Assembly (NCBI GenBank): GCA_009103225.1
Contig: RHPI01001715.1
Location: 980,426-1,044,425 of the forward strand
Direction of reading: 5' to 3'
DNA from: Chlorokybus atmophyticus
Lineage: Eukaryota; Streptophyta; Chlorokybophyceae; Chlorokybales; Chlorokybaceae
Length of the DNA: 64,000 nt
Below are positions 46,380 to 58,069 of this stretch, piece after piece. The notes under the pieces were generated by a model. The model ran no database searches. It worked only from the letters and a program-made list of their open reading frames with translations, and was not told the DNA's origin. The position numbers and the translations under genes were made by a program. Position 1 is the stretch's first letter; the number at the start of each line of letters is the position of its first letter.

Positions 46380-47396
46380 AAGCCATTAAAGTTGTGGAAT
46401 CTCATACCTTTTTGCGGCAGCAGGGCATCACGGTGTTGGAACTGTTTGGCGGCATCGGCAGTGGTCTCGCTGCGGTCCTCAATACAAGTGTAAAAGCCAT
46501 CAAGTATTAATATTGCGACCCTAACCTGCGCGCTCAAACAGCCCTTAAGCACCATCTGCATCAGCTGCACGAGCGCTATCCACAGCAATTGCTCTCGTCG
46601 GCACTGCAAGGCAGCCTTAAGGCATTGCCACAAGACATCCGACTAATTATTGAGGACCACTTGCTGTCCCTTGGCAACATTGACTTGTTGATAGCTTGAT
46701 GGGAGTGCCAAGGACACTCCATGGCAGGAAAAGGCCAAGGCCTTAACAACCCTCGCTCAGGTCTCAGTTTTGGGAGTTGATGAGAGTCATCCATTTCCTT
46801 CAACAGCATCAGATCTCTAGGCCACTAGGGTATGTCATCAAGAATGTGCATGCGGACGACGACAAGCGTCCCCATGTAGCCTCCACCTACCAATAGGTGT
46901 GCTCCATTTTTGGGCATCCACTCAAGGTGAACGCAGCGCGCCATGGGCTCGTGCACAATGTGTGCGCGCCAAGTGGACAAACTTGGCCACCACTGAAGAG
47001 CTAATTACATCAGAGGACACGCGCAGCACACGGCCAAGCAACGTCTTCGTCCGTGACATCCTTGACCCCGACCGTAAAGCCCAACCTGTCACGCGTCTTG
47101 ACCACAGCCACATCTACCAGTGCAACCAACCTAAGCAACCGCGCCGCGCACTTCCCACTTTCGTGTCCTCCCCAGGGTCCTATGCCTTCCGCAATGGAGG
47201 TGATAGCGTGGTGTTCAACACCACGACGGGCAATCTGAAAGAACCGAACGCATGTGAGCGCGAACGCGCCATGGGGTTCTTTCCCAACAGTATCATAGGG
47301 TCCCCGCTGACCAACAATCAGCAACGTCAGCTGCTCGGCCGCGCCATGGACCAAAACAGCATAGTCTGGCTGCTAGAGCTGAGTTTCACGTTGTAG
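46380..47396 (+). pseudogene. Cytosine-5 DNA methyltransferase domain inside a retroelement
   Basis: Motif I is ITVLELFGGIGSGLAAVL (S-adenosylmethionine site, about 46429-46482). After a TAA comes YYCDPN, the expected acidic strand. Motif IV is WECQGHSMAGKGQGLNNPRS with the catalytic Cys at 46706-46708; the usual PCQ is ECQ, and a TGA sits just before it. Motif VI is YVIKNVHADD (usual ENV is KNV). VCSIFGHPLKVNAARHG and RAKWTNLATTEEL correspond to the motif VIII region. The open frame to 47396 holds the target-recognition part and motifs IX/X (PRRALPTFVSSPGS; ERERAMGFFPNS; LLGRAMD). Such enzymes methylate cytosine in DNA. Ty3/gypsy elements of some algae are known to have captured C5 methyltransferases; this looks like one more case. 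At least three stops/frameshifts inactivate this copy. Confidence 0.8.
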
Positions 47397-47639
47397 GACC
47401 GCCATGTGTCTTTCGAGGATCTTGAACACTTGGTTGGGGGGTGGGCTGATTGCGTTGCAGACACCAAGGCAGCTCACACAGCCATCAAGGTGGCTCAAAT
47501 GGAGGAGCAAGCAGCAGTGATAGTGGAAAACATCCCCGTGGTTGCAAACGCAATGTCTTGAGACCACGCCATTGGCCCTCTTGCTACGGAGGACACAGGA
47601 GAAAAGCTGGAGGCTCTCCTCAACAAGTGGAGGAGCCAA

Positions 47640-49115
47640 TACAGCTTTAACGTGAAGGAGTTGGGTACATGTTTAATGTATCATATGGACATCGAGCTGG
47701 TGGACACTGAGCCGGTGTTCCGAGGGCAATACATGCTCTCCACTATGGAGGAGGATTTGGTGGAATAGAGATGTAAGGCTTTGCTAAACGCAGGCCTCTT
47801 TGAAGGGTCCACATCGGACTTTGCAGCCGCGACAATCATGCCGTTGAAGAAGGATTTAGCAGGCAACAAGACAGAATGGGGCATGTGCGGCGACTACCGC
47901 CCCCTAAACAACAAGACCAAACAAGACAGATACCCAATGCCCACAGCAAAGGGCATCAACAATGATGTGGGAGACTGCACAGTCTTTAGCATCCTTGAAA
48001 TGTGCCAAAGGTACAACCAAATCGCCATCAAGGATGAGGACAAGCACAAGACCTTCTTCTGAGGCAACTGGCAGTTGTACTACTAGAAGATGATGCCGTT
48101 CGGGCTGGAAAATGCCCGCTAAGTTCTAGCACGTCATGGACAAAGTCTTAAAGGGGCTAGACTTCGCGCGGTGCTACATCAATGACATCCTCATCTTCAG
48201 CCGCAGCAACGAACAGCACTTACATCACATCGAGGAGGTGCTGGAGAGGCTTAAGGGAGTGGGGATGACTTTGCACCCGGACAAGTGCACCCTCTTCACT
48301 CACAAGGTACTCTACTTGGGGCACATAATTGTGCCCCACGTTGTGTACGTACAGCAGGCAAAGGTGGAGGCCCTGGCAGCTATCCCTGCTTCGACGGACC
48401 TCACGCGCCTGCGCGCCTTCTTGGGCCTTGCCAACTGTTATCGCCGATTTATGATAGACTTCGCAAAGATAGCGCGGCCCCTCAACGAGCTACTGAAGAA
48501 GGAGGTGAAGTTCGCATGGAAGGAGCCGTAATAGCAGGCCTTCGAGGAGCTGAAAAGCAGGCTCACTGCAGCTCCCATCTTTCAACATCCTGATTACACC
48601 AAACCTTTCATCCTTCACATCGACTGGAGTATGCTGAGGATAGGAGCCCGTGCTAGTGCAGCGCGATGAGAACAAGAAGAAGCGCATACGCCAGCCGGAG
48701 CAACAACAGTGTCGAGGCCAATTACAGCAGCTACGAGGGAGAGTGCCTCCCTGCAGTGTGGGCTATCTCCTTTTGCCGGCCCTTCCTCTTCGGGCGACAG
48801 TTTCAGTCGATCATGAGCCGCTCAGATGGTTGATGACCAACCAACATTTGACAGGGAAACTTGCCTATTAGGCCCTGCTATTGCAGGAGTATGAGTTTGA
48901 GATCGACCACCGCGCTGGTCTTACCAACTAAGATGCCAATGGACTCAGTCGTAATGCCCACCTCAGCGCCAACGACACAACTGAAGCGCAACATGAGCTC
49001 AACCCTATAGCTGCAGCTTCTACAGTGGCTGCCATGTTGCTGTCGCCGCATTGTGCTCAGGTCGCAAGACCAGCACCTCAGCAGCTGCCGCGGCAGCAGC
49101 TGAGGCGATGCCTGC
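47640..49115 (+). pseudogene. Reverse transcriptase and RNase H of the methyltransferase-bearing element
   Basis: Palm and fingers: MDIELVDTEPVFRGQYMLS, WGMCGDYRPLNNKTKQDRYP, MCQRYNQIAIKDEDKHKTFF, MMPFGLENA. The catalytic box reads CYINDILIFS, with Asn instead of the first Asp of YxDD. VGMTLHPDKCTLF, VLYLGHIIV and LRAFLGLANCYRRF follow, then remnants of RNase H (FILHIDWSM; VDHEPLRWLMTNQH; QEYEFEIDHRAGLTN). Stops at 47766, 48061, 48082, 48119 and 48529 and beyond. Pol breaks off at 49115, where another element is inserted; integrase resumes at 56030. Confidence 0.8.
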
Positions 49116-49438
49116 TATAACGAAGTGCTACCGCTATGCGGTTCCCCGCCCTTGTTTAATAAGAAATAAGGGTCCCAACGGGATAAACACAGCCATTAAA
49201 GTCGTATTAGGGCTTTTATAAGCCCTAATAAGGTGTTATGTTACTTAACACTGACATCGACTTGAGACATGAGTCTTAAGTCAATATCGGCCGCATGGCG
49301 GCGCTTCTAACGCAGCGACCGTCATAGCCAGGGGATCTTTTGATCCCCTGCCTGCCAGCGGTGGCGGCGGCGACGTGGCTGTGGTTGGTGGTGTTGGGGT
49401 AGGGGATGAAAGGGGGCGGTAGCACTCCCCCCCTTACA
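49116..49438 (+). repeat. 5' LTR of the inserted chromovirus
   Basis: Shares GTGCTACCGCTATGCGGTTC, GGGATAAACACAGCCATTAA and GGCGGTAGCACTCCCCCCCT with the 3' LTR and ends TTACA. About 10% visible differences suggest an insertion that is not recent. Confidence 0.9.
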
Positions 49439-49439
49439 T

Positions 49440-49451
49440 TGGTATCGGAGC
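49440..49451 (+). promoter_or_regulatory. Primer-binding site, tRNA-iMet type
   Basis: TGGTATCGGAGC, one mismatch to the canonical TGGTATCAGAGC complementary to the 3' end of initiator tRNA-Met, 1 bp after the LTR. Confidence 0.8.
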
Positions 49452-50340
49452 GAGGACGGCGAGGGGTTTGTGGGGGGCGGCGGCGGCTCTGGCGGCGCAG
49501 TAGCGGCAGCAACTATCGGCAGTAGGCGACGCAGCAGGCGACGCGGCAGTAGGCGACGCAGCAGCGGCAATGGCGGCGGCGGCGCTAGCTTAGCTACCCA
49601 CAAGTTAGGGTGGGTAGTGGTGTTAGTTGTTGTTGTTGTTGTTGTGCATAACGCTGCTGCTGGTGTAGCTTAGCTTAGCCTTGCTTACTTGCTTGCTTGG
49701 CCTGGCGTAGCCTAATCGCCCTAGCCTAGCCTAGCTTGCTGATAGGGGAGGCTGCCATTCAAGCTTTCTCCTCTAGGCATTGCATGTCCAGCACATCACA
49801 TAGTACTTTATATTATTATAAACACTTGTGTGTGCTTGGGACATTGCCACCAAGTGGATTCGTAGTGGTGTGAAGGTTTTGTGTGCTATATCATTTACAC
49901 AATCCTTTGGGAGCAGTCCGGTGGCAACATCGGCTGTTTCGGTCGCCAATCAGTGCGGTGAGGCCGCCAAAGTCATTCTGGGCGGCCGATTTGAAACTCA
50001 CAACTCACAACTTGTCGATATCGGCCTGTAGGGCTGATTCAACGAGATTTTGGCACCTTGTGTGTCAATTGCGATTGTGAGTTGAGCTGAGTTGTACAAA
50101 GTGAAAACTTTGAGTTCCTATAGCTTGTGAACCGTTGCATGGATTCGCGTGCGGTTTGTTGACAAGCGAGTGTCTTGTTGAGATGTGTTGGGGAGTCATT
50201 TTACGTGCTGTTTACCCAAGTATAGCACCTTGAAATCAACGAGAAAGAAACAACAAATTGTAACACTTTCAGAGTGCACAATTCGTGTGCTTGTGCACTC
50301 GTGCACTTGCAACCTTCTTGATGGCTTGTCTCCTTGGGCA
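49452..50340 (+). other. Long untranslated leader of the inserted chromovirus
   Basis: About 890 bp between primer site and gag without a coding frame. It contains a GGC/GCA-rich start, (GTT)6 at 49625-49645 and a (TAGCT/TAGCC/TTGCT)n stretch at 49667-49740. The same series occurs in the relative at 57.25-58.07 kb, so the leader is a family trait. Confidence 0.6.
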
Positions 50341-50341
50341 G

Positions 50342-51785
50342 ATGTCTCACCAAGGAGAGGAAGGAGGGATGTATCCCGTACCTGAGGATTCATCGTATGC
50401 CATCAAGTGATGAGGAAGTGAAGCACTCAGACACGAGTGGTGGTCACAGTGTTGGTGAGGAGGAAGAAGCCGAGTCCGAGAGTGGTGAAGCTTCTTCAAA
50501 GAAGTCCTCTCATGATGACCAACCTATGGACGCTCAGAGCATCATTGGGGCGGCTATAGCGAAGTACGCATCAAAGCGTGAAGCTCTTCTTGCTGCACAC
50601 CCCCAGCTTCGCAAGGAAGTGTGGGATGAGTGGCCGCAGCAAGTCCGTAACGCATATGAGACGGACTTCGCGGCACTCCCGTGCGCAAGCAAGGAGATGG
50701 TGATTCGCATGATCGAGCACGAGTTGACGCGTAATGTACCGCAACTCATGCGCACAGATCCGGCAGTGGCCACTCTTATGGCTACTGATGACAAACCAGG
50801 CCCGTATCCAGGCCAGATGATGGCGTTCGAGGCTTTCACCTTATTGACGGTGGAAACTTAGAAGCGTTGCAAGGACCGTTTCTGGTACTTGAGGCCTAAG
50901 TTTGAGGAGAAGTTAGCTCGAGAAGAGCGCTTAACTGCACGCCTCGATGCTATGCAGTCCGAGTTGGTGGCATTACGCAAGCAGGTGGCCGGGGCTACCA
51001 CAACTGTAGCAGGGACATCAGTTGGCCTACCCGTCACAGCGCTGAACAAGCCCGAGAAGTTCAAACCCAATGGGGCTGTGAGCATTCATGATTGGGTGGT
51101 GAATGTAAAGCGCTACTTGGCTGCACTTCAGCAACCAATTAGTGAGCATACATCTGTTGCTGAGTTGCTCATGCCACCTGACGCTTTGGCCGAGTGGGCG
51201 CGTCAAACGGAGGATGGTGCTTCCAAGACTGTGGAGGCATTGTTTCAATTCTTGGTGGAGCGCTATGGTGGCATGGACCCGGCTACCGCTGCTCGCAATA
51301 AGCCTACCAAGCTGCGACAGAATGGTTGGGCGGCTTCTGTGTACTTGTAGGAGTTTCAGGCACTTGTTGGCCGTGTTAACAGTGGGCTCATGCCCATGGA
51401 CAAGGCTGAGCAATTTGACCTGTACAAGCGCGGCTTGGATGCGCGTTTGCGCGACCAGTTGCAGTACAACACGTCTACGGGGCAACCTTGGGTTCCCTCG
51501 GACCTCGCAACCTTGCAAAGGTTGAGTGTGTATCTGTTCAATGACGATGCTGCGGCTATGCAGGACAAGTCACAGGTGGTGGCTTCTGTCAAGTCACATG
51601 GGGGAGGGGGGAAGCGGTTCCCTCCACCAAGTGCGCATGCGGCGAAAAAGGCCAAAACCTCATACGCACCTGCGAGTGGTGCTACGCCTATTGCAGCACG
51701 CGCCTGCTACGTGTGCCATCAGCCAGGTCACATTGCGAAGAACTGCCCAACCAAGGGAAAGGGCAAGGCCAAGAAGGTTGAATAG
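50342..51785 (+). pseudogene. gag of the inserted chromovirus
   Basis: ATG 50342 (MSHQGEEGG...) matches the gag start of the 58-kb relative, but a frameshift moves translation to the frame running from 50397. Content: acidic Ser/Glu-rich N-terminus, ALLAAHPQLRKEVWDEWPQQ, a coiled coil (RLTARLDAMQSELVALRKQV), the Gag core (LNKPEKFKPNGAVSIHDWVV; FLVERYGGMDPATAARNK; FDLYKRGLDARLRDQLQYN) and one CCHC knuckle, CYVCHQPGHIAKNC. TAG stops at 50859 and 51348 interrupt it. Confidence 0.85.
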
Positions 51786-54700
51786 GATTACGTCGTGACT
51801 GATGTACCTTCATCTAGTGGCCAGTTGCTAGTGTTACATGCAGCAAATGGTCTGATGAATTGTCTCGTGTACATGTAATGACACATGCATGGCAAGCACA
51901 TGATAAGCTGCCACTTTTTGATAGTGAAAAGGTGGATGACCAGGCTTGTGTGCTAGTGCATGTTAAATTTAACATGCTATTAGACGTTTTGCGCACATTG
52001 TGTGAGTTACATAATAAACACACGACACTGTGAGTGTGGTTGTCATGGTGCTGGATTATCATAGACCATGGCTAAAGCATACTCGGGGGGGACCTGTATT
52101 AAAACAATTTACAAAGCGTGAGACGGGGACAGTGCGTTTGTCAGCAATATTGATTAACCCGCGCATCAGTCACGGAATCTTGGCTACCTTTCAAGGGCGA
52201 GTAGTACCTTTATTTTAGACCTTCACAGGCACGGCACAGAGTATTACTAGCTCGTTCTTGGTTGACAACGGGGCAACGCATAACTTTGTCGAAGAAAAAT
52301 GGGTTATGCGCAATAAGATAGCGTGTAAACCCTCAGCATTCTCAGCTGCTGGTGCTGGGGTTACGTCATTGGTAAAAAGGTGAAATTAAGTTGAAAGTTA
52401 AGATTGGTAGTTATCAAGCCAGTTTAACTTTCACCGTAGTGCCCATTGACATAGTTGGTGTTGATGTGGTATTTGGCCAAGAATGGCAGAATCAAGTGTC
52501 TATGACATTGGATTACTGCTGCACGGCTGTGCACAGTAAAGGGGCGTAAGCGCATCACTTTGTCCGTGCAGGGGTTGCATAGCTTGGGATACAAGCAAAC
52601 AGACCATGTGTTTCTTACGGCGCTTCAAGTGCAGCGTGCGTTACGTAAAAACACACCTGCTTTTTTAAGGCACTAAACGTCGAGTGATGATGTAGTGCAT
52701 GGCAATACAAAAGGTGTGGCGGACATCATTGAGAAATTCAAGGATGTGTCCTCAGATGAGTTGCCGGGCTTGCCCCTTGATCGAGGTGTCGGACACACAA
52801 TACGTTTAATTTCTTATAGTGAGCCTCCATTTCGGCCTATATAGGTTGAGCCCTCGTGAGAGGGGGGAAATGGAAACACAGATAAAAGAGTTATTGGAAA
52901 AGGGATTAATTGAACCAAGTTCTTCACCCTTTGACGCACTCATATTGTTTGTTATTAAAAAAAATGGGAAGTTGCGCATGTGTGTGGATTACCGAGCTCT
53001 AAACAAGATTACGGTAAAGAACAGATACCCGTTGCCAAGGATTGATGATGTGTTTGACAAGTTGTCAGGCAATGCGTACTTCACTACGCTAGACTTGACA
53101 AGCGGCTATCATCAAATCCGGATTCGTCCTTTAGATGTTTATAAGACAGCATTCAGGACACCTACGGGCCATTATTAATACAAAGTGTTACCGTTTGGAT
53201 TGACCAATGCACCCGCTGTGTTTTTAAAGGAAATGAATACAAGTTTCGGTGACATGCTTGGTGAACATGTCATGATATACTTGGATGACATCATTGTCTT
53301 TAGTAAAATAAAGGAAGAACATAGGCAACACTTGGAAGCGGTGTTTGCAAGATTGCGCAAGCATCGTTTGTTGGCAAATCTCACCAAGTGTGATTTTCGT
53401 AAAACGAAGTTGCCCTTTCTTGTTCACATTGTGAGTGGTGCAGGTATCAAATTTGACCCTCGCAAAGTGCAGATTGTGAAAGAGTGGCCCCAACCTTAGA
53501 ATATCCATCAACTAAGGTCGTTTTTCTAGGGTTGGCAAACTATTTTCGCAAGTTCATGATGGGGTACTCGACAGTTGTCATGCCTTTGACCACACTGTTG
53601 CGTAAAGATGCCCCGTTCACTTGGACAACAGCACAAGAAGCTGCTGTGCAAAAGGTGAAGTTGGCTTTAACATCGGCGCCGGTGTTAGCACTGCCCAATT
53701 GGGACAAATACTTCATAGTGGTCAGTGACGCATCAACACTTGGGTGTGGTGCGGTACTATTGCAACATGGTAGACCTTGTGCATATGAGAGTAGAAAGTT
53801 CATTCCTGCAGAGGTGAACTACACTACGACAGAGCAAGAACTATTGGGTATAGTTCATGCTCTCGAAACATGGAGATGTTACCTAGAGGGTGTTCAGTTC
53901 ACTATTGTGATTTATCACAACCCGTTGGTGTATTTCTCAACATAGCAAAACATGTCGAAACGGCAAGCGTGCTGGAATGAGTTTTTGTCCAGGTTCACCT
54001 TTGATTGGGTGTATCGGCCGGGCAGAACCAATGTGGCTGACCCTTTGAGTCGCTGCCCGTCATTACTGGCGGTGATGCGCGCGCAATTACTCGCGACACG
54101 CATCACATTGTCTCCCAATGATGAGTTTGTGCAAACTGTTGTACAGGGGTACACTTTGGACCCGTAGTTTTCTAATGTAGACAACTTACAAAAGTTTGAC
54201 AAACGTGACAATCCGTATTACATGAACAACAGTTTGGTGATCCCTGATCATGCTGGACTACGTGTAAAATGCGTAGCGGATGTAAACGATCTACCTTACG
54301 CTGGGCACTTTGGTAATCGCAAAACCACTAAGGCCGCCTTGCGGCAGCGCAACAGTTGTATTGGTGGCCATTGTTGCCTGCTGATGTGAAGCGGTATGTG
54401 GACACGTGTGACAAATGTCAACATGACAAACCGTTACGCAAAAAAACCGCTGGGCTATTGCGGCCGTTAACAGTTCCTGACAGTAAGTGGGAAAGTGTGG
54501 ATATGGACCTTATCACTGAGCTCCCTAAGACAGCATTGGGTCATACAGTGGTTGCAGTGTTTGAATCGTTTGACCAAAATGGTTCACATTGTTTCTTGCC
54601 GCACGGAGATAGGCTCCCGTGGTTTTAAGCGATGGTTTTTGTCGCGTCAGTGTTCAAGTTGCATGGCTTGCCTCGCAACATTGTATCTGACCGTGACCCG

Positions 54701-55560
54701 AGGTTTGTGGCTCAATTTTGAAAGTCATTATGTAACTTCCTGCAGATATAGCAGCAAATGAGTACCGCTTATCATCCGCAGACTGATGGTCAGACTGACC
54801 GCGCCAATCAAGTGATTGAGGAGACCATTCGGCGTTATCAAAGTCCGAATCAGTCTGATTGGAATATTTATCTTCCAGTGGCTGAGTTCGCGATTAACAA
54901 TGCATGGCAAGAGAGCGTGCAGGAAACTCCGTTCTTCTTAAATTACGGAGTGCATCCACAAAGTCCTGCGAGTATTAAGTTGCCAGCTAATGACTTGACT
55001 CACGTGCCTGCAGCGCACGAGATGGCTGCGGCCATGCAAGACATTTTAGCATTGGCAAAGAGCTGTCTGCGCGCAGCGCAAGATTGACAGAAAGCCCAAG
55101 CTGATAAGCATCGTAGGCAGCCCGACTATGATGTGGGCAATTCGATGCTTTTGAGCACTAAAAACATATCCATCAAGGGAGTGGGTACCCAAAAATTTTT
55201 CCCTCGCTGGATAGGCCCCTTCAAAGTGGTTAATCGGGTCGGCACTCACGCATATCGTTTGGAGTTACCATATTCCATACATATACATAATGTGTTTCAT
55301 GTGAGTGTACTGAAACCGTACCGTTCAGACGGTCGGGTTCAACCTCCTCCACCCCCAGTCGCAGTGGATGGCGATGATACTTTCGTGTATGAGGTGGAAA
55401 CAATCTTGAGTCACCGTAAGCCCCAACGCGGACGCGCGCCGACTTACTTGGTGAAATGAAAAGGGTATAGTGTTGAACACAACACGTGGGAACCCGAAAG
55501 GAATCTTACCAATCTTACCAACTGCCAGGAGATTCTTCGGGAGTACTGGGGAGTGATGTG
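51786..55560 (+). pseudogene. pol of the inserted chromovirus: protease, RT, RNase H, integrase, chromodomain
   Basis: Protease near 52250: SSFLVDNGATHNFVEEKWV, with DNG where DSG/DTG is expected. RT 52819-53499: [52 protein letters not shown] (YLDD intact), with a TAA at 53176. RNase H 53520-53945: FIVVSDASTLGCGAVLLQHG and TTEQELLGIVHALE. Integrase: HFGNRKTTKAALRQ, CDKCQHDK, DLITELPKTALGHT, STAYHPQTDGQTDRANQVIE, WNIYLPVAEFAINN. Chromodomain near 55380-55560: YEVETILSHRK, YLVK-KGYSVEHNTWEPERN with a TGA inside. At least eight stops or shifts. The chromodomain would target histone-marked chromatin. Confidence 0.88.
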
Positions 55561-55701
55561 TCCGCACGCGGACGGTAAAAGGGTGCTGGCAGACATCTTT
55601 ACCGCTTCGGCCCTGGTTCTTTTCTCACTCAGGTTTTCAGTGCTCACGGTGGGGCCTTGCTAACCCTTCAATCAGGACATTGAAACCTAAGTGGGGGGGA
55701 A

Positions 55702-56029
55702 TGTAACGGAGTGCTACCGCTATGCGGTTCCCCGCCCTTATTTAATAAAAAATAAGGGTTCCAACGGGATAAACACAGCCATTAAAATCGTGTTAGGGCC
55801 TTTATATGCCCTAATAAGGTGTTATATTGCGTAACATTGATATCGACTTGAGACATGAGTCTCAAGTCGATATCGGCCGCATGGCGGCGCTGCTAACAGC
55901 AGCGACCGCCATAGCCAGGGGTTTTTTTGATCCCTTCCTTGGCTGCCAGCGGCGGCGGCAGCGACGTGGCTGTGGTTGGTGGTGTTGGGTTAGGGGATTA
56001 AAGGGGGCGGTAGCACTCCCCCCCTTACA
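55702..56029 (+). repeat. 3' LTR of the inserted chromovirus
   Basis: Starts TGTAACGGAG after the polypurine tract and ends TTACA before the CCTGC duplication. TG...CA ends are intact. Confidence 0.92.
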
Positions 56030-56850
56030 CCTGCCCTTGAGTCAATCGGCCCTACAAGGGATACCACAGAAGGAGACACGCGCGCCACCAGCGTCGAGAT
56101 CGATGACGTGGAGCTGACGACCACCGACAGCAGGCAAGATGTATGGCTAGACAGGCCATCCCTCTTCTTCCTTTAAAGTGGTCAACTTCCCTCCGGCATG
56201 GGTGCGCGTGAGAAGGACCGCGTCAACCAACGCACTCAGCACTACCGCTGGGCAGATGACAAGCTGTATCAGCGTCTTCGCGGTGAAGACAAGGAGGTGC
56301 CAACCTCAGACACACGCGAGGGCATCATCACTACCCTACACACTGAGCTTGGACACTTTGGTGTCAAGCGTACGGTCAGCCTTGTAAGGCCACAATATTG
56401 GTGGCATGGGCTGTACAAGCAGGTGCAGGAGTTCATGGGTCACTGTCAACAGTGTGACATGGTGCGCACCAGCCTCAACACGCGCAGCGCAACATTACAC
56501 CCTCTTCCCATCTCCGGCCTCTTCTATCGATTGGGACTCGACATCTTGGGAGACTTATAACCCTTGGCATGTGGCAACCGCTACATCCGAGTGATGATCG
56601 AGCATTTCTCTAAGTGGGTAGAGCTAGTGCCACTACCCGACAAGAGCAGTAGGGGGGTGGCTCAATCCTTCCTCTCTCATGTCATCAGCCGGTGCAGCAG
56701 CTGCGCAGAGGTCGTCACCGACTAAGGCACTGAGTTCAGGGTGGAGTTCAGGGGGGAGTTCGACACTCTCTTGGACAAGTGCTCGGTCGGTTATCACGAT
56801 ACCCATGGAGGAGTATTGGTGTGATAACTGCCGCGCCAACAACTCTTCAC
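56030..56850 (+). pseudogene. Integrase of the methyltransferase-bearing element, downstream of the insertion
   Basis: 56198-56560 is open: LYQRLRGEDKEVP, HTELGHFGVKRTVSLVRPQY (HHCC His pair), GHCQQCDMVRTS (Cys pair), LDILGDL (first catalytic Asp). After a TAA: VMIEHFSKWVELVPLPDKSS and VVTD-GTEF, the second catalytic region with a stop inside. The third acidic residue and a chromodomain are not recognisable. It belongs to the outer element because the RT/RNase H left of 49115 lacks an integrase and the CCTGC duplication frames the insertion. Confidence 0.75.
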
Positions 56851-58069
56851 ACTTGCGTTGAACACTGAGCTCTGGAGCTGGAACCTCCCCAGAACCTCAG
56901 GGGCAATGGCTTGTTGATTGTGTGTCCTACAGCACAGCATGTTTAAGAAGGAGGGGATTCTCTCCACATGTCCACTACTCCACATCAGCGGAATTGCTAC
57001 GGGAAGCACCTACTCTTACAAGATGTCATCTTTGTGCTTTTGCTAACACCACCAGACATGCTACAGCATGCGGTATTAGCGTGTCCAGCAGTCATGTCTT
57101 TCCTTTCAGCTGCACGAGACAACGTGACCCTCAACTCTCCTCGACCCGACAGGTTGCCCCTGGCGGCGGCTGTGTCGGCGACGTGGCTGGTGGCGGTATT
57201 GGGTAGGGGATTGAAGGGAGGAGGTAGCAACCCCTCTTCTTTTATTGGTATCGGATCAAGGACGGCGAGGGGTCTGTGGGCGGCGGCTTTGGCATAGAGG
57301 CAGCAGGCGGCAACAACTGCGGCAACTAGCAGCCGTTACCCACTAGGGTGGGTAGTGGTGGTTGATCGCTGATTGTTGTTGTTGTTGTTGTTGTAATAAT
57401 TGTCGCTGCCGCTCGTGTAGCTTAGCCTTGCTTGCTTGCTTAGCATAGCGTAGATTAGCCTAGTTGCCCTGGCCTAGCCTAGCTTGCTGTTAGAGGAGGC
57501 GGTCACTCGGCCTCTTCTCTAAGCATTGCATGCCCAGCACATCACAAAGTGAGAATTACTTATTTCACTTGTGCGTGCTTGTACCATTACGTGGATTCGT
57601 GGTATTGTGAAGGTTTTGTGTGTAATACTTCCACAATCTCTTACGGGTCAGTCCGGTGGCAACATTGGCTGTTTCGACTGCCAGTTAGTGCGGTGAGGCC
57701 GCCAGAGTCATTCTATGCGGCCGATATGAGACTTACGACTCACAACTTGTCGATATTGGCCTGTATGGGTGATTCAACAAGATCTGGCACCTTGTGTGTC
57801 AATTGTGAGTTGAGCTGACTTGTACAAAGTGAAAACTTTGAGTACCTATAGCTTGTGAATTGTCGCGTGGATCCGCGTGCGGTTTGTTGCAACAACAAGT
57901 GTCTGGTTGAGAGGTGTGTGGAGAACTCTTGCTTGAGCTAAATACTTCACGTTAACCATCTCAAACTTGACGAGACAAAACCAACAGACTTCGACACTTT
58001 CGAAGTGCACAACTTGTGTATTAGTGCACTTGCAAACTTCCATTATTGACGGCTTATAACCTGGGGCAG

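Larger units (their letters stand above)
49116..56029 (+). mobile_element. Ty3/gypsy chromovirus inserted in the pol of the outer element
   Basis: Two matching LTRs (49116-49438; 55702-56029), direct duplication CCTGC at 49111-49115 and 56030-56034, primer site TGGTATCGGAGC right after the 5' LTR, a polypurine tract AGTGGGGGGGAA before the 3' LTR, and gag-protease-RT-RNase H-integrase-chromodomain between. Length 6914 bp. The 5' LTR begins TATAAC where the 3' LTR has TGTAAC. Multiple stops and shifts show the copy is no longer coding-competent. Confidence 0.92.
42420..57150 (+). mobile_element. Decayed Ty3/gypsy-type retroelement carrying a cytosine-5 methyltransferase
   Basis: Order of recognisable parts: gag with zinc knuckles (42.5-43.1 kb), Thr/Ala-rich linker, unassigned region, aspartic protease (45.68 kb), DNA C5-methyltransferase (46.38-47.40 kb), reverse transcriptase/RNase H (47.65-49.11 kb), then after a 6.9-kb inserted element the integrase (56.0-56.8 kb). 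All parts lie on the + strand. Numerous stops and frameshifts show the copy is dead. Its LTRs could not be recognised; the left end is arbitrary and the right end abuts a third element. Confidence 0.7.
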
